NCBI GenBank assembly: GCA_021781255.1
Contig: JAJXXG010001061.1
Location: 1-15,769 of the forward strand
Length of the DNA: 15,769 bases
Direction of reading: 5' to 3'
Source of the DNA: Acidobacteriota bacterium
Lineage (GTDB): Bacteria > Acidobacteriota > Terriglobia > Terriglobales > Acidobacteriaceae
The position numbers and the translations under genes were made by a program. This document shows positions 7,239-14,235 of this stretch, piece after piece. Positions within the stretch are counted from its first letter, which is position 1; each line of letters begins with the position of its first letter. A model generated the notes under the pieces. That model was not told where the DNA came from. It was given only the letters and a program-made list of their open reading frames with translations, and did no database searches.

Positions 7239-7991
7239 TCACAGTTCATTGCGCATCGCGCGCCGCTCCGCCTCGTGCATCGCATCGTAAATCTCGTCAA
7301 AGCTGCTCACGGCAAACAGCAGCTTGTGCAGCTCATCCACCTTCACCGGCGTGTTCACCACTTCATCCAGCCTGAAATCGCGAATCGCGCAATGGCCGTC
7401 AATCACATTCCGGCATTCGCCATGTGAGCTGATCAGTCCGCTGCCATACACCTTGATCTCGCCCCGTTGCCGTATCACGCCAAACTCCACCGTGTACCAG
7501 AAGAGACGCCCCAGCTTTTCCAGCACTCCACCGTCCGTGACCGACGCGCACACGCGCCCGTAGTGCTCAAGGAAGTCCGCAAACAGCGCGTGCGCATGCA
7601 TCGGCACATGCCCGAACACATCGTGAAAAATGTCCGGCTCCGGCGTGTATTCGAGCGACTCCCGGCTGCGCAGCCACGTCGTCGTCGGAAAGCGCCGCGT
7701 CGCAAGCATCTCAAAAAACGCGGGCGCCGGCAGAAAACCGCTCACCGGCGTTGAACTCCAGCCTGTTCGCGGCTTGAGGCGCGCGCTGATCGCCGCCAGC
7801 TCCGGCAGCCGCTCCCGCCGCAGTCCGATAATCTCCAGCCCCTCCAGATATTCCCGCGCCGCATGTTGTTGCAGCTCGGGCAGCACGCGCCCCACAAGCT
7901 CCGCCCACACAGCGTGCTGCTCCTCCGTATAGCCCGCGTAGTCCTGCTCAATAATGTACGGCGCGGCCGCTGAATGAACTGCGGTACTCAT
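7239..7991 (-). CDS. phhA: Phenylalanine 4-monooxygenase
   Basis: PhhA hydroxylates L-phenylalanine to L-tyrosine with O2 and a reduced pterin, feeding phenylalanine into this operon's pathway. The 250-residue protein is the short bacterial form without the regulatory ACT domain. The non-haem iron triad is His123 and His128 (HDVFGHVP) with Glu169 (FWYTVEFGV). WSSTPVSGFLP (78-88) is the pterin-side segment typical of the family. ATG 7991 is preferred over the in-frame ATG at 8003 because GGAGG lies five bases before it. It begins 20 bases after the hppD stop. No pterin-4a-carbinolamine dehydratase gene (phhB), which often accompanies phhA, is in the window. Confidence 0.97.
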   Translation of the reverse strand: MSTAVHSAAAPYIIEQDYAGYTEEQHAVWAELVGRVLPELQQHAAREYLEGLEIIGLRRERLPELAAISARLKPRTGWSSTPVSGFLPAPAFFEMLATRRFPTTTWLRSRESLEYTPEPDIFHDVFGHVPMHAHALFADFLEHYGRVCASVTDGGVLEKLGRLFWYTVEFGVIRQRGEIKVYGSGLISSHGECRNVIDGHCAIRDFRLDEVVNTPVKVDELHKLLFAVSSFDEIYDAMHEAERRAMRNEL

Positions 7992-8011
7992 GGCATCCTC
8001 CACGTGCGCGG

Positions 8012-9148
8012 CTACAGATTCCCGCGCGCCTGCTGTTCGCGTTCGATGGCTTCGAACAGCGCCTTGAAGTTTCCCTTGCCAAAGCTGCGGCTGCCCTTGC
8101 GCTGAATGATTTCAAAGAACAGCGTCGGCCGATCCTCCACGGGCCGCGTAAAAATCTGCAGCATGTATCCTTCATCATCACGGTCCACCAGGATGCCCAG
8201 CTTTTCCAGCTCGTCAACCGGCTCGTCAATCGCCCCCACACGCTGCTGCAGCTCTCTGTAATAGGTGTGCGGCACGCGCAGAAACTCCACGCCCTGCTCC
8301 TGCAGCCGGCTCACCGTGTGCAGAATGTCATCGGTCGCAAGCGCAATGTGTTGCACTCCCGGGCCGGCATAGAAGTCCAGAAATTCCTCCACCTGCGACC
8401 GCCGCTTGCCCTCCGCCGGCTCATTGATAGGGAACTTCACGTATCCGTTGCCATTGGCCATCACCTTCGACATCAGCGCCGAGTACTCGGTCGAAATGTC
8501 CTTGTCATCAAAGTGCTGATACAGCGTGAATCCCATCACGTCGGCGTAGAACTTCACCCACTCGTCCATCTCATGCCAGCCCACATTGCCCACCATGTGA
8601 TCAATGTGCAGCAGGCCCACCGGTCGCGCCACCGTGTCATGCTCAACTGCGCGAAAGCCCGGCAGAAATGCGCCCGCATAGTTGCCGCGCTCAACAAACG
8701 TATGAATCGTGTCGCCGTACGCACGGATGCTCGACAGCACAACCTCGCCATGCTCGTCCTGCAACACACGCGGCTCGGCAGCGCTCACCGCGCCGCGGCT
8801 CGTTGTCTCGCGCCATGCCCGGCGCGCGTCGTCCACCCACAGCGCCACCGCGCGAACGCCGTCGCCATGCGTATGCACGTGCCCCGCAATGGCATCGCTT
8901 CTGCGCAGCGACGTGGTCAGAACAAAACGAATCTTGCCCTGCTGCACCACATACGAGGCCCGATCGCGCTGGCCGGTCTCGGGTCCTGCATAAGCCACGA
9001 GTTGCATGCCAAACGCCGCCCGGTAAAAGTACGCGGCCTGGCGCGCATTGCCAACGTAGAACTCCACGTGGTCGGTCCCCTTCAGCGGCAGAAAATCCAC
9101 CGCATGTGACAAAAGGGAACTGGGTGCAGAGTGCAGGGAAGCGCTCAT
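8012..9148 (-). CDS. hppD: 4-hydroxyphenylpyruvate dioxygenase
   Basis: HppD converts 4-hydroxyphenylpyruvate, the transamination product of tyrosine, to homogentisate, with decarboxylation, ring hydroxylation and side-chain migration. The 378-residue protein has the two vicinal-oxygen-chelate halves. An N-terminal half begins with LKGTDHVEFYVGNA (22-35). The C-terminal catalytic half carries the iron ligands His184 (HIDHMVGNV), His267 (GVQHIAL) and Glu346 (FFEIIQRKG). The C-terminal SFGKGNFKALFEAIE helix that closes the active site is present. The ATG at 9148 has AGGAGG seven bases upstream, and the longer frame to 9229 would run through the promoter. It is the first gene of the minus-strand operon and diverges from the Lrp-type regulator gene. 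Confidence 0.98.
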   Translation of the reverse strand: MSASLHSAPSSLLSHAVDFLPLKGTDHVEFYVGNARQAAYFYRAAFGMQLVAYAGPETGQRDRASYVVQQGKIRFVLTTSLRRSDAIAGHVHTHGDGVRAVALWVDDARRAWRETTSRGAVSAAEPRVLQDEHGEVVLSSIRAYGDTIHTFVERGNYAGAFLPGFRAVEHDTVARPVGLLHIDHMVGNVGWHEMDEWVKFYADVMGFTLYQHFDDKDISTEYSALMSKVMANGNGYVKFPINEPAEGKRRSQVEEFLDFYAGPGVQHIALATDDILHTVSRLQEQGVEFLRVPHTYYRELQQRVGAIDEPVDELEKLGILVDRDDEGYMLQIFTRPVEDRPTLFFEIIQRKGSRSFGKGNFKALFEAIEREQQARGNL

Positions 9149-9213
9149 GTCTGAACCTCCTGTGCCGGAAACGCAATTGGGGACACGAAGGGAAGTGTTC
9201 CCGGCTACGCGAT

Positions 9214-9242
9214 ACGATAGGCTTACCACGTGCCACAGTGAA
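9214..9242 (-). promoter_or_regulatory. Predicted promoter of the hppD-phhA-hmgA-fahA operon
   Basis: Reading the minus strand, TTCACT (9242-9237) and TATCGT (9219-9214) are separated by exactly 17 bases. Each matches its sigma-70 hexamer at four of six positions. Transcription would start near 9207, leaving a leader of about 60 bases that carries the AGGAGG of hppD. The -35 hexamer lies inside a CCACA-TGTGG inverted repeat (9233-9248), which could be a regulator contact. No alternative of better quality was seen in the intergenic region. Confidence 0.5.
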
Positions 9243-9271
9243 GTGTGGTTCGATGAAAATGATGCGCCACA

Positions 9272-9288
9272 GCCTAATGAGATTAGGC
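9272..9288. promoter_or_regulatory. Palindromic operator candidate between hppD and the Lrp gene
   Basis: GCCTAATGAGATTAGGC is a perfect inverted repeat with 7-bp arms and a 3-base centre. Lrp/AsnC proteins bind short, often AT-centred dyads, and local family members commonly bind next to their own gene. Here the dyad sits 30 bases upstream of the predicted operon -35 box, which suits an activator site. It is also immediately upstream of the regulator's start, which suits autoregulation. The assignment to this regulator is inferred from position. Confidence 0.55.
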
Positions 9289-9291
9289 ATA

Positions 9292-9822
9292 ATGGCAGAG
9301 CGGCTTAAGGATTGCTTGCCTGTGACCCATAAGACGGTTCCAAATGTCGTTGAGCTCGATGCGATTGCGTGGCGGATTCTCGAATGCCTGCAGCACAACG
9401 CCCGTCTGTCGTTCGCCGAACTGGGCAGAAAGGTTGGCCTCTCAACGCCCGCCGTCGCCGAGCGCGTTCACCGCCTGGAGGAAGCCGGCGTCATCACCGG
9501 CTATCACGCCACGCTCGACCTCGCAAAACTCGGCCTTCCCATTCGCGTGCTGGTGCGCCTCACCATTCCCGGCGGAGACTTGCAGGTCAGTCGCGCTGTG
9601 ACCGCAATCAAGGAGCTCCCGGAGATAAGCCGCTGCCATCGCATCACCGGCGACGAGTCTTTTGTCATCGAAGCGAATGTCGTTTCCATCCGCCACCTCG
9701 AAGCGCTCATTGACAAGCTCTCCGCGCTGGGCGCCACGTCCACCTCAACAGTTCTGTCCTCGCCCGTCGAGCGGCGCGAACTGCACGCAAACCATCTCGA
9801 AGCCTTCGGCCGCTATGACTAG
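9292..9822 (+). CDS. Lrp/AsnC-family transcriptional regulator
   Basis: The protein has the standard Lrp/AsnC layout. An N-terminal winged helix-turn-helix spans about 22-72 (ELDAIAWRILECLQ, then LSFAELGRKVGLSTPAVAERV as the reading head). A ligand-binding RAM domain spans about 80-160 (VLVRLTIPGG; RITGDESFVIEANV). Family members form octamers whose DNA binding responds to amino acids. Divergence from hppD and absence of another regulator make control of the Phe/Tyr operon likely, perhaps with phenylalanine or tyrosine as effector. The start is uncertain. ATG 9292 gives 176 residues. GTG 9322 gives 166 residues, closer to the usual N-terminus, with TAAGGA 11 bases upstream and a CATAAT -10-like box at 9288-9293. 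ATG 9253 would place the palindrome inside the gene and is least likely. A stem-loop follows the stop directly. Confidence 0.92.
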   Translation: MAERLKDCLPVTHKTVPNVVELDAIAWRILECLQHNARLSFAELGRKVGLSTPAVAERVHRLEEAGVITGYHATLDLAKLGLPIRVLVRLTIPGGDLQVSRAVTAIKELPEISRCHRITGDESFVIEANVVSIRHLEALIDKLSALGATSTSTVLSSPVERRELHANHLEAFGRYD

Positions 9823-9841
9823 TCCTGCGACCGCAGGATTT
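9823..9841 (+). terminator. Stem-loop after the Lrp-type gene
   Basis: TCCTGC (9823-9828) and GCAGGA (9833-9838) form a perfect 6-bp stem with a 4-base loop. It starts one base after the TAG stop codon and is followed by TTTGG. This arrangement suggests an intrinsic terminator of the regulator gene. The T-tract is short, so efficiency may be low. Confidence 0.5.
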
Positions 9842-9850
9842 GGTATTGAT

Positions 9851-9916
9851 GACCATGAACTCTGAGTGCCCCAGGCCTCGATTTTGAGACCTGGGAAGCA
9901 ACAAATTCACATGGTC
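9851..9916. repeat. Nested inverted repeat between the Lrp-type and permease genes
   Basis: An outer pair, GACCATG (9851-9857) and CATGGTC (9910-9916), encloses an inner stem-loop, CCCAGG (9870-9875) and CCTGGG (9890-9895), with an additional CTC/GAG pairing inside it. No T-run follows on the minus strand, where the permease gene ends at 9951. It may be a dispersed REP-like element or a cruciform-forming structure. Only one copy is seen here. Confidence 0.5.
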
Positions 9917-9921
9917 AGGGT

Positions 9922-9945
9922 ACCAGGCGCAGAACTTGGTTTTTT
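9922..9945 (+). terminator. Possible rho-independent terminator, plus strand
   Basis: ACCAGG (9922-9927) pairs with CTTGGT (9935-9940), including one G-U pair, around a 7-base loop. It is followed directly by a run of six T (9940-9945). It faces the direction of the Lrp-type gene and would stop read-through into the convergent permease gene. Confidence 0.45.
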
Positions 9946-9950
9946 CGGCG

Positions 9951-11387
9951 CTATTGCCGCTCCGTCTTCTTCGCCCGCGCGCCACGCCAGTAAAGGATGA
10001 GCCCCAGCAGCACCGATGCGACTGTGCCGCCAACCAGCTTCAGCTCAAAGCCCAGCTTGTCTGCCGAGTCGCCCGGCGGCACCAGCGAAACAAGAATGCC
10101 CATCAGAACGACCAGAAAGCCCAGCCCGCCGCAGATCCACACACCGGCCGCTCCGCCCGGCACCAGCACGGCCTGCTGGTTCTCCCTGCGATCCTTGCGG
10201 CGCGCCAGCTTGATGACCGCCGCAAACATGTAAAGAAATGGAATGAAGTAGAGAATAATCGCCGCATCGATCAGGAACTGATACGCGCCGCGCGTCGTCT
10301 CGTTGATCTGGCTTCCCAGCAGAATCGCTCCAGACACCGCGGCCTGTACGAGAATCGAAATATACGGCGTCTTCCAGCGAGGATGAATCTTCCCGAACAC
10401 CGCAGGCAGATAGCGATCGATGCCCACCACAAACGGCACGCGCGCAATGCCGGCCACCGTGCTGCCCACGCCGCCCGCGTTGCCCACCGTCACCAGCACA
10501 GCGGCAAGGATGCCCAGAAAGCCAACACGCAGCGCGATGGATCCAACCGTGATCGCGTGAAACACCCCGCTCTGCGGATCGAGACCCGCCGCGGGCGTCA
10601 GCGAGAGGACCGCAAAAGTTCCGCCAATATACATCAGCGCAATCAGCGCTCCGGCGCCAAACACTGCCCGCGGCAGCGTGCGGCGCGGATCGCGCACCTC
10701 TTCGCTCATGGCAGACACCAGCTCCAGCCCGGTGAATGCAAACGCAATCTGCGACCAGAAGTTGACCGTGTCCCAGTTCCACGCTGGCAGCATGTTCTTC
10801 ACGGTGAAGTGCGTCACCGAGCCATAACGCCAGCTCACAATCGCCGCAATGCCCGCCAGCATCAGCAGAGGCACATACGTTCCCACACCGCCCGCATTCT
10901 GCAGCCACTTGCCGACGTTCAGCCCGACGATGTTCAAGATCACCGCGACCAGCAGCAGTGAAAGCGAAACCGTCAGCAGAAATGGCCGGTTCTGCGCCAG
11001 CGCCGCGCCGCGTCCGCCCATGATGTATGCGGCCATGGATGCGCTCGCCAACAGCAGGCCCGGGAAATAGAAGACCGTGTAAATCCAGTAAGTCCACCCG
11101 GCGATAAAGCCGTGAAAGTCGCCAAACGCTTCCCGCGACCACGCATACAGCCCGCCCTCGACTGGGAAGCGCGACGAAAGCTCGTTGATAACCAGCGCGC
11201 CGGGCACAAAGAAAAAAACTGCCGCAATGACCCACAGGCTGATGGACGACGTTCCGTTGTGCCCTGCTGCCGCAATCCAGCGCGGCCCAAGCACCGTGGC
11301 GATATTGAAGAGCAGCACATCCCAGAACCCCATCGTCCGGGGCAGTTGCGCTGTGCCGTCGCGCTCAGCAGGTGCAAACATCGTCAT
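9951..11387 (-). CDS. APC-superfamily amino-acid permease
   Basis: The 478-residue integral membrane protein has about 12 hydrophobic segments spread over its length. The signature region of the amino acid-polyamine-organocation family is visible: GFWDVLLFNIATVLGPRW at the first helix, then ELSSRFPVEGGLYAWSREAF (69-88) after the second, and AFAFTGLELVSAMSEEVRDPRRTLPRA around 215-241. The EGG-x-Y-x-W motif is typical of the glutamate/GABA antiporter and related amino-acid transporters. Substrate cannot be told from sequence. The adjacent Phe/Tyr operon makes an aromatic amino acid possible but not shown, because the permease is on the far side of the regulator and its terminators. The chosen ATG at 11387 has GGTGAC three bases upstream. 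A TATGAT -10-like box lies at 11433-11438 without a good -35, so it may have its own promoter. Confidence 0.9.
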   Translation of the reverse strand: MTMFAPAERDGTAQLPRTMGFWDVLLFNIATVLGPRWIAAAGHNGTSSISLWVIAAVFFFVPGALVINELSSRFPVEGGLYAWSREAFGDFHGFIAGWTYWIYTVFYFPGLLLASASMAAYIMGGRGAALAQNRPFLLTVSLSLLLVAVILNIVGLNVGKWLQNAGGVGTYVPLLMLAGIAAIVSWRYGSVTHFTVKNMLPAWNWDTVNFWSQIAFAFTGLELVSAMSEEVRDPRRTLPRAVFGAGALIALMYIGGTFAVLSLTPAAGLDPQSGVFHAITVGSIALRVGFLGILAAVLVTVGNAGGVGSTVAGIARVPFVVGIDRYLPAVFGKIHPRWKTPYISILVQAAVSGAILLGSQINETTRGAYQFLIDAAIILYFIPFLYMFAAVIKLARRKDRRENQQAVLVPGGAAGVWICGGLGFLVVLMGILVSLVPPGDSADKLGFELKLVGGTVASVLLGLILYWRGARAKKTERQ

Positions 11388-11449
11388 CGAGTCACCGGAA
11401 GTCCCCCAAAGGAACCCATTCTGCAACCTCAAATCATACTGGAGGGAAC

Positions 11450-12004
11450 TCAGCGGCTTCCTGCGCTCAGCGCAAACCGCGCCCGCACTTCGTAGCGCGA
11501 GCCCGCCTGTCCGGGAAAGCTCTCGTACAGCACGAACTCGTGCGCCACAAAGCGCGGCAAGCGCGGCGATCGCGTGACGCTCTTCGCCAGCTCTGCAACT
11601 CTCCGCCTGTCCTCGCTGCTCCGGCTGCGCGCCAGCGTGATGTGCGGCTGATACGCGCGCGCCTCCGGCACAAATCCGCACAACCGGCTCGCCCCTGTCA
11701 CGCTCTGCTGCAGCGCAACAAGCTGCGGCGTCAACTCGATGCCCACGTGCAGCACGCCTGTGCGTTCAAAGCAGCTCAGCTTTTCAAGTTGAATCGGCGC
11801 CGGCGCTGCATGCACCTCGCTCAGCCGCGCTTTCACAGCCTCATATTGCTCTGTGCTCGCCTGACCAAGAAACTGCAGAGTAATATGCCGCGACTCCGGC
11901 TTCGACCAGCGCAGTCTCGGCGCCTTCGCGCGCAGCCGCGCTTCCACGGCTGCCAGCGCCGCGCCCGTCTCCTCCGCCAGTGGAATCCCGACAAAGAGCC
12001 GCAT
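11450..12004 (-). CDS. thpR: RNA 2',3'-cyclic phosphodiesterase
   Basis: This 184-residue protein belongs to the 2H phosphoesterase superfamily (LigT/ThpR). Members hydrolyse RNA 2',3'-cyclic phosphates and were first described as 2'-5' RNA ligases. Both catalytic H-x-T-x motifs are present at the expected spacing: HITLQFLG with His40 and Thr42, and PHITLAR with His121 and Thr123. The N-terminal MRLFVGIPL start is typical of the family, and the length is normal. No clear ribosome-binding site precedes ATG 12004. It begins 23 bases after the stop of the upstream synthase gene, so it is probably co-transcribed and may depend on that gene's translation. No functional link between the two genes is apparent. 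Confidence 0.92.
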   Translation of the reverse strand: MRLFVGIPLAEETGAALAAVEARLRAKAPRLRWSKPESRHITLQFLGQASTEQYEAVKARLSEVHAAPAPIQLEKLSCFERTGVLHVGIELTPQLVALQQSVTGASRLCGFVPEARAYQPHITLARSRSSEDRRRVAELAKSVTRSPRLPRFVAHEFVLYESFPGQAGSRYEVRARFALSAGSR

Positions 12005-12027
12005 AAGAAAAGTTGTTCTGTGTTGCC

Positions 12028-13698
12028 TTACGCCTGTTGCGCCACCTGCGCCTCGGCAGCCTCGGCCTCATCCGAGCACTGCTGCAGCCAGTAGTGAAAC
12101 CCATCCACAATCGCCATCAGCGCCGCCTGGTTCATGTCGCTGCTCACGCCAGCCGTAATCCAGGGCTCGTGACTCTCGGCGTTGAAGCTCACCGTAACGC
12201 GCACGTGCGCCGCCGAGTCGTGGGCAGAAACGTCAATCGCCGTCACGCTGAATGTGCCCAGCCGCATCCGCTTCAGTGCCGGATACCAGTTCTCCAACTC
12301 CTGCCGCATCGCCTTGGTCAGCGCATCCACCGGGCCTGCGCCTTCGGCGGTAGTCGTCACCGTCTGGTCGCCGATCTGCAGCGTCATCGTCGCCTGCACA
12401 CATCGGTTCCCGGCCGCATCCGACTCATCAACAACGCGCCATCCCTTTACGCTGAACCGATTGTGCAGCGTCTTCAGCACCTTCATGCAGGCCAGCCTGA
12501 ACGACACCTCGCTCACCGTGAAGCCGCCGCCGTCAATCATCGCCAGGTTGGCGTCCATCAGCGCCTGCGCCTGCACGGAATCAAGCCCAACGCCCAGTGC
12601 CTCCGACAGCAGAATGACGTTCGCTCTGCCAGAAAGGCTGTTCACACCGATCGTCGGATTGGCGCCAACCCGCGCCGGGTCGCACCAGAGATACGCCCCC
12701 GGATTCTTGCGCTCGCTGCTGCCATGCATCCCGGCCCACGTCCCAAACGCCCCCGGGCCCACGATGGGAGCGCCGTGCGGCACCTCAAGACTGAAGGCCG
12801 CGTAAGCAGAATGCGCCAGGCTCGTGAGCCCCGCCAGCGACTCGGCCGGAACAAACTCCGCCTCGCCCCGCAGTTGCATGCCGCCAATCACCGTCGTCAG
12901 ATTCACGTTGCCGCAGCGTTCGCCCGTGCCCAGCAGCGTGCCCTGCACCTGCACTGCGCCTGCCAGCACCGCCGCCCGCGTGTTCGCCACGCCCAGCCCG
13001 CGATCCTTGTGCCCATGAAATCCTATCCCGGCATTCGGATACGCGCGCGTCAGCCCGCCAATCACCTGTGCCACTTCTTCCGGGCTCGCGCCGCCCGTCG
13101 TGTCGCACACCACAATGCGGCTCACTTTCTGGTTCACGCATTGCTCTGTCAGTTGGTTAAAATACTCCAGGCTGCGCAGCTTGAAATCCGCATCGCATTC
13201 AATGCCGTTTTCTCGCCGCCCGCACGTCGCGTCCATGGCGTGCTCAAGATCCACAAACACATTGAGCCCGTTGTCGTGCAGGCACTCGACCGTCTCGTAG
13301 GCCATCAGCAGATTTTCTTCCGGCGTGGTCTCCAGCGACTTCATCACATCCAGCAGCCGCGACTTCACCACAATCACCGCAACCGGTATCCGCTCCTTGT
13401 GGCGCACAATGAACTGCACGTCCGGCCAGTCCTGCACCCTGGTGCCGCGCCCGCGCGTCCTGCCAAACAGCGCCAGTTGAATCGCGCCCGTATCCACCAG
13501 AGAAAGCGCGCTCGTCAGGTCGCCCACAAACTGGTTCGCGCCCGCAAAGCCAATCTCCGCATACCGCACGCCAAATGCGGACATGCGCTGCAGAAGGCCT
13601 ACCGCCCCCGGTACTGAAATTTCAAGGTTTGGCTGCTGTAACCCGTCCCGAAGGCTTGTATCAAACAGCTCCACCTTCCTGGCTTCAATCGCTTTCAA
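12028..13698 (-). CDS. cimA: Citramalate/2-isopropylmalate synthase-family protein
   Basis: The 556-residue protein has an HMGL-like catalytic barrel (about 8-275) opening with LFDTSLRDG (11-19), a linker (about 300-385) and a C-terminal LeuA-type regulatory domain (about 400-535). Length and the linker motif NPGAYLWCDPARVG...LSGRANV fit the citramalate synthase branch, which condenses acetyl-CoA with pyruvate towards isoleucine. Metal ligands expected from the family are present: Asp13, His228, His230, and Asn264 in GERCGN. Two positions are odd: HGHKD where the family has H-x-H-N-D, and EIGFAGAN where citramalate synthases usually have EGGWPGSN. Substrate specificity is therefore uncertain, and homocitrate or isopropylmalate synthase-like activity cannot be excluded. 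The start codon is TTG at 13698, because an in-frame TGA lies two codons upstream; GGGAG precedes it by nine bases. It is the first gene of a pair with thpR. Confidence 0.75.
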   Translation of the reverse strand: MKAIEARKVELFDTSLRDGLQQPNLEISVPGAVGLLQRMSAFGVRYAEIGFAGANQFVGDLTSALSLVDTGAIQLALFGRTRGRGTRVQDWPDVQFIVRHKERIPVAVIVVKSRLLDVMKSLETTPEENLLMAYETVECLHDNGLNVFVDLEHAMDATCGRRENGIECDADFKLRSLEYFNQLTEQCVNQKVSRIVVCDTTGGASPEEVAQVIGGLTRAYPNAGIGFHGHKDRGLGVANTRAAVLAGAVQVQGTLLGTGERCGNVNLTTVIGGMQLRGEAEFVPAESLAGLTSLAHSAYAAFSLEVPHGAPIVGPGAFGTWAGMHGSSERKNPGAYLWCDPARVGANPTIGVNSLSGRANVILLSEALGVGLDSVQAQALMDANLAMIDGGGFTVSEVSFRLACMKVLKTLHNRFSVKGWRVVDESDAAGNRCVQATMTLQIGDQTVTTTAEGAGPVDALTKAMRQELENWYPALKRMRLGTFSVTAIDVSAHDSAAHVRVTVSFNAESHEPWITAGVSSDMNQAALMAIVDGFHYWLQQCSDEAEAAEAQVAQQA

Positions 13699-13766
13699 TT
13701 GTCACAACTCCCGGTGGTCACAGTTGCCTGCGCGACGGACCTTCCTGCAAGGATTTACCTGCAAAC

Positions 13767-13772
13767 ATCATA
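13767..13772 (-). promoter_or_regulatory. Possible -10 element of the cimA-thpR unit
   Basis: On the minus strand, TATGAT (13772-13767) matches the -10 consensus at five of six bases and would give a leader of about 60 bases before the TTG start. No acceptable -35 hexamer was found at 16-18 bases, so this is tentative. Confidence 0.3.
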
Positions 13773-14040
13773 TCTCTAATGACACTCCGACGCCGTGAAA
13801 TGGCCCCGCGCATGCCCCCTGCCGGCGCGCAGGTTGCACCATTTTCGCAGCACACCCAATCGCCAGCGCTGCTTCAGGGCCTTCCGGCATCTGCATGAAA
13901 ACCAACCTGTGAAGGATAGGGCTTTACCCATTACATACAGACCGCCATGGATCGCCTTTTCAGCTCCTGTGTCGCCGCAACGTGTCAGGCACAACTTCAC
14001 AGCTTGCGGAAAAGCGCGCCGCTGGCAGGCCTCGTGTCAG
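13773..14040. other. Intergenic stretch without a recognised gene
   Basis: Open frames cross this stretch on both strands, but none has a ribosome-binding site or a protein I recognise. A GGGCTTTACCC at 13919-13929 faintly recalls the second hairpin of the paired repeats. Nothing else is evident. Confidence 0.4.
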
Positions 14041-14097
14041 GGCACGGCTTCAGCCGTGCCGAAAGCAGCCCCCCAACAATAAAGGGGCTTCAGCCCC
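14041..14097. repeat. Paired hairpin intergenic repeat, copy 2
   Basis: GGCACGGC-TTCA-GCCGTGCC (14041-14060) and GGGGC-TTCA-GCCCC (14084-14097) repeat the arrangement at 220-273. The centre-to-centre distance is 40 bases, the loops are the same TTCA type, and CCCCTGA follows the second stem in both copies. The first stem differs in base sequence between the copies while keeping its pairing, so structure seems to be maintained. A shorter third stem, CCCC and GGGG around a 9-base loop, follows at 14107-14123. Confidence 0.7.
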
Positions 14098-14203
14098 TGA
14101 AAGATCCCCCGCATTGCAAGGGGAAGCTCCTTCGTCAGCTCTCTCATTCCTCATTCCCTGCATCTCACCTTCTGTCGCCCGGATGCGCGCCGGCTGCTAA
14201 AGG

Positions 14204-14212
14204 TGCTATAGT
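14204..14212 (+). promoter_or_regulatory. Extended -10 promoter element of the mccB-like gene
   Basis: TGC-TATAGT is an extended -10 element (TGn plus a five-of-six hexamer). It lies 23 bases before the ATG at 14236 and gives a leader of about 17 bases. No good -35 box is visible, which extended -10 promoters can tolerate. A weak GGATGA ribosome-binding site lies in the leader. Confidence 0.5.
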
Positions 14213-14235
14213 CTGCGGTTTCAGTGGATGACGAC

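Noticed and set aside
8668..9252. Long N-terminal extension of the Lrp-type regulator
   Set aside because: It is antisense to hppD and crosses the promoter region. The family normally begins about ten residues before the helix-turn-helix.
12013..13617. 534-codon open frame on the plus strand
   Set aside because: It lies antisense to the recognised synthase gene. Its Arg/His/Gln-rich composition is the usual shadow of a GC-rich gene.
13919..13929. Third copy of the paired hairpin repeat
   Set aside because: GGGCTTTACCC has only a 3-bp stem and no partner hairpin at the expected distance.
13776..14000. 74-codon Cys/Arg-rich frame on the minus strand upstream of cimA
   Set aside because: No ribosome-binding site, no family resemblance, and it overlaps the cimA promoter region.
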